From: HGM13006 sp964527315
Lineage (GTDB): Bacteria > Bacillota > Clostridia > Oscillospirales > Oscillospiraceae
Assembly (NCBI GenBank): GCA_964527315.1
Contig: CAZGOQ010000048.1
Location: forward strand, 1 to 15,840
Length of the DNA: 15,840 nt
Reading direction: 5' to 3'
The notes beneath the pieces were generated by a model. The model was not told where the DNA came from and searched no databases. It saw only the letters and a list, made by a program, of their open reading frames with translations. Both the position numbers and the translations under genes were made by a program. This document shows, piece by piece, positions 14,550-15,840 of the stretch. Within the stretch, counting starts at the first letter, position 1. Each line of letters starts with the position of its first letter.

Positions 14550-15803
14550 ATGAGAAAACTGAAACTGAACAAACGGGAACGATCCTGGATCCTCTATGAT
14601 GTGGGCAACTCCGCCTTCACCATGCTGGTATCCACTCTGATCCCCATATACTTCAACGCGCTGGCCTCCGCCGCCGGGATCTCCGACGTAAACTATCTGG
14701 CCTACTGGGGCTATGCCGGTTCGGTTGCAACGCTTCTGGTTGCCGTCATTGGGCCGGTATTCGGCACGCTGGCGGACCGAAAAAACTTTAAAAAGCCGAT
14801 CTTTATGGCGGCCCTGATCCTGGGCGTGATTTCCTGTGCTTTTCTGGGCTTTGCCTGGAACTGGCTTTCCTTCCTGGTGATCTTTGTTCTGGCAAAGGTC
14901 TGCTATTCCTCCTCGCTGGTATTCTATGACGCCATGCTGCCGGAAACGACCACTGAGGATCGCATGGACGACGTTTCCTCTCAGGGCTACGCCTTTGGCT
15001 ACATCGGTTCCTGTATTCCCTTCATCGCCTGTCTGGTCATTGTTCTTATGAGTGACAGGCTTGGGCTGACGCAGTCCTCCGCTATGACCATTGCATTTAT
15101 CCTGACCGCCGCCTGGTGGGGCCTTTTGACCATTCCGCTGCTCCGCACTTACCGGCAGGAGCACTATGTGGAAGCCAGGGGCAATCCCTTTCGTCAGAGT
15201 TTTGGCCAACTGGTCCATACATTTCAAAACATTCGTCAGGAAAAGCACATTTTCCTGTTTCTGATTGCATTTTTCTTCTTCATTGATGGCGTTTACACTA
15301 TCATCGACATGGCTGTGGCCTATGGTACCGCAGTAGGCCTGGACACAACGGGGCTTCTGCTGGCCCTTCTGCTTACGCAGTTCGTGGCATTCCCATTTGC
15401 GATCCTGTTTGGCAAGCTGGCGGCAAAATATGACACCGGCAGGCTGATCAGGATTTGCATTCTTGCTTATACCGGCATCACAATTTTCGCCGTATTTTTG
15501 GCGCACCAGTGGCAGTTCTGGCTGCTGGCGGTACTGGTGGGGATGTTCCAGGGGGGCATTCAGGCCCTGAGCCGTTCCTATTACGGAAAGATTATCCCTC
15601 CGGAGAAATCCGGCGAGTACTTTGGTCTGTTTGACATCTGCGGCAAGGGCGCCGCCTTTACGGGCACTGCTTTGATCTCCGTGGTCACGCAGCTTTCCGG
15701 CAGTCAAAACGTCGGCGTCGGCGCGCTGGTGCTGGTCTTTATCGCCGGAATTCTTCTGTTCCGTCTGGCGGACAAGTCAGTGAAGGCCCGGCAAAGCGCA
15801 TAA
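14550..15803 (+). CDS. MFS transporter, UMF1 (Atg22-like) family
   Basis: A 417-residue integral membrane protein with about twelve hydrophobic segments. Family marks are the opening WILYDVGNSAF (13-23), the MFS loop GPVFGTLADR (68-77), FYDAMLPE (125-132) and VSSQGYAFGYIGS (142-154), all characteristic of the UMF1 group related to yeast Atg22. A central cytoplasmic loop with RTYRQEHYVEARGNPF separates the two halves. Yeast Atg22 exports amino acids from the vacuole; the substrate of bacterial members is not established, so none is assigned. AAGGAGAG (14536-14543) precedes the ATG at 14550. No convincing promoter lies in the 96-base gap, so readthrough from the phospholipase-family gene is likely. 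Ends 11 bases before a strong hairpin. Confidence 0.9.
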   Translation: MRKLKLNKRERSWILYDVGNSAFTMLVSTLIPIYFNALASAAGISDVNYLAYWGYAGSVATLLVAVIGPVFGTLADRKNFKKPIFMAALILGVISCAFLGFAWNWLSFLVIFVLAKVCYSSSLVFYDAMLPETTTEDRMDDVSSQGYAFGYIGSCIPFIACLVIVLMSDRLGLTQSSAMTIAFILTAAWWGLLTIPLLRTYRQEHYVEARGNPFRQSFGQLVHTFQNIRQEKHIFLFLIAFFFFIDGVYTIIDMAVAYGTAVGLDTTGLLLALLLTQFVAFPFAILFGKLAAKYDTGRLIRICILAYTGITIFAVFLAHQWQFWLLAVLVGMFQGGIQALSRSYYGKIIPPEKSGEYFGLFDICGKGAAFTGTALISVVTQLSGSQNVGVGALVLVFIAGILLFRLADKSVKARQSA

Positions 15804-15814
15804 TATAAAAACAC

Positions 15815-15840
15815 AGCCCGCTGCAAACATGCAGCGGGCT
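15815..15840 (+). terminator. Terminator hairpin after the MFS gene, cut by the window edge
   Basis: AGCCCGCTGCA (15815-15825) pairs perfectly with TGCAGCGGGCT (15830-15840) with an AACA loop: 11 bp. The T-tract expected on the + strand would lie just beyond the window. AATATAAAAACAC precedes it, which would supply some T residues for minus-strand termination too. Confidence 0.75.

Noticed and set aside
14520..15707. A 395-codon minus-strand frame opposite the MFS gene
   Set aside because: Shadow of a hydrophobic coding sequence, giving a Gln/Gly/His-rich product with no domain and no start signal.

Overview
The window looks like chromosomal DNA of a Gram-positive anaerobe of the Clostridia, most likely an Oscillospiraceae/Ruminococcaceae-type gut bacterium. 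This is inferred from the GC-rich coding regions, AGGAGG-type ribosome binding sites, a clostridial-type ArgRS, a UMF1-family transporter and a holin-like type I toxin. No species can be named from the sequence alone. Most of the window is conserved housekeeping DNA. The first ~640 bases are visibly more AT-rich and look accessory.

Region 1 (1-640): the end of a small Cro/CI-type regulator, then a compact locus that reads as a complete type I toxin-antitoxin module. It has a 28-residue one-helix membrane peptide (379-465) with its own promoter and a leader that can pair with its own Shine-Dalgarno sequence. It also has a + strand terminator. On the opposite strand a near-consensus promoter (TTGACA-17-TATACT) fires back across the toxin 3' end into a hairpin plus T-tract. 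That would give an antisense RNA of about 97 nt, and I regard it as the most interesting part of the window.

Region 2 (642-3240): argS and sfsA on the + strand, separated by two small palindromes. A 12-bp bidirectional terminator follows sfsA.

Region 3 (3267-5897, minus strand): a complete polar amino acid ABC importer transcribed in the order lipoprotein binding protein, permease, ATPase. Its promoter -35 box overlaps the stop codon of the next gene upstream. A GC-rich hairpin sits between the binding-protein and permease genes.

Region 4 (5894-13523, minus strand): a probable operon uvrB - capA-like metallophosphatase - uvrA - RsmF/NOP-type RNA methyltransferase, driven by an extended -10 promoter upstream of uvrB. 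UvrA and UvrB are the damage-recognition half of nucleotide excision repair. The CapA-family gene is inserted between them.

Region 5 (13606-15840, + strand): divergent from uvrB, a zinc-dependent phospholipase C-family protein without signal peptide, then a UMF1/Atg22-type MFS transporter, ending in a strong hairpin at the window edge.

I saw no rRNA, tRNA, CRISPR array, IS element or prophage genes.
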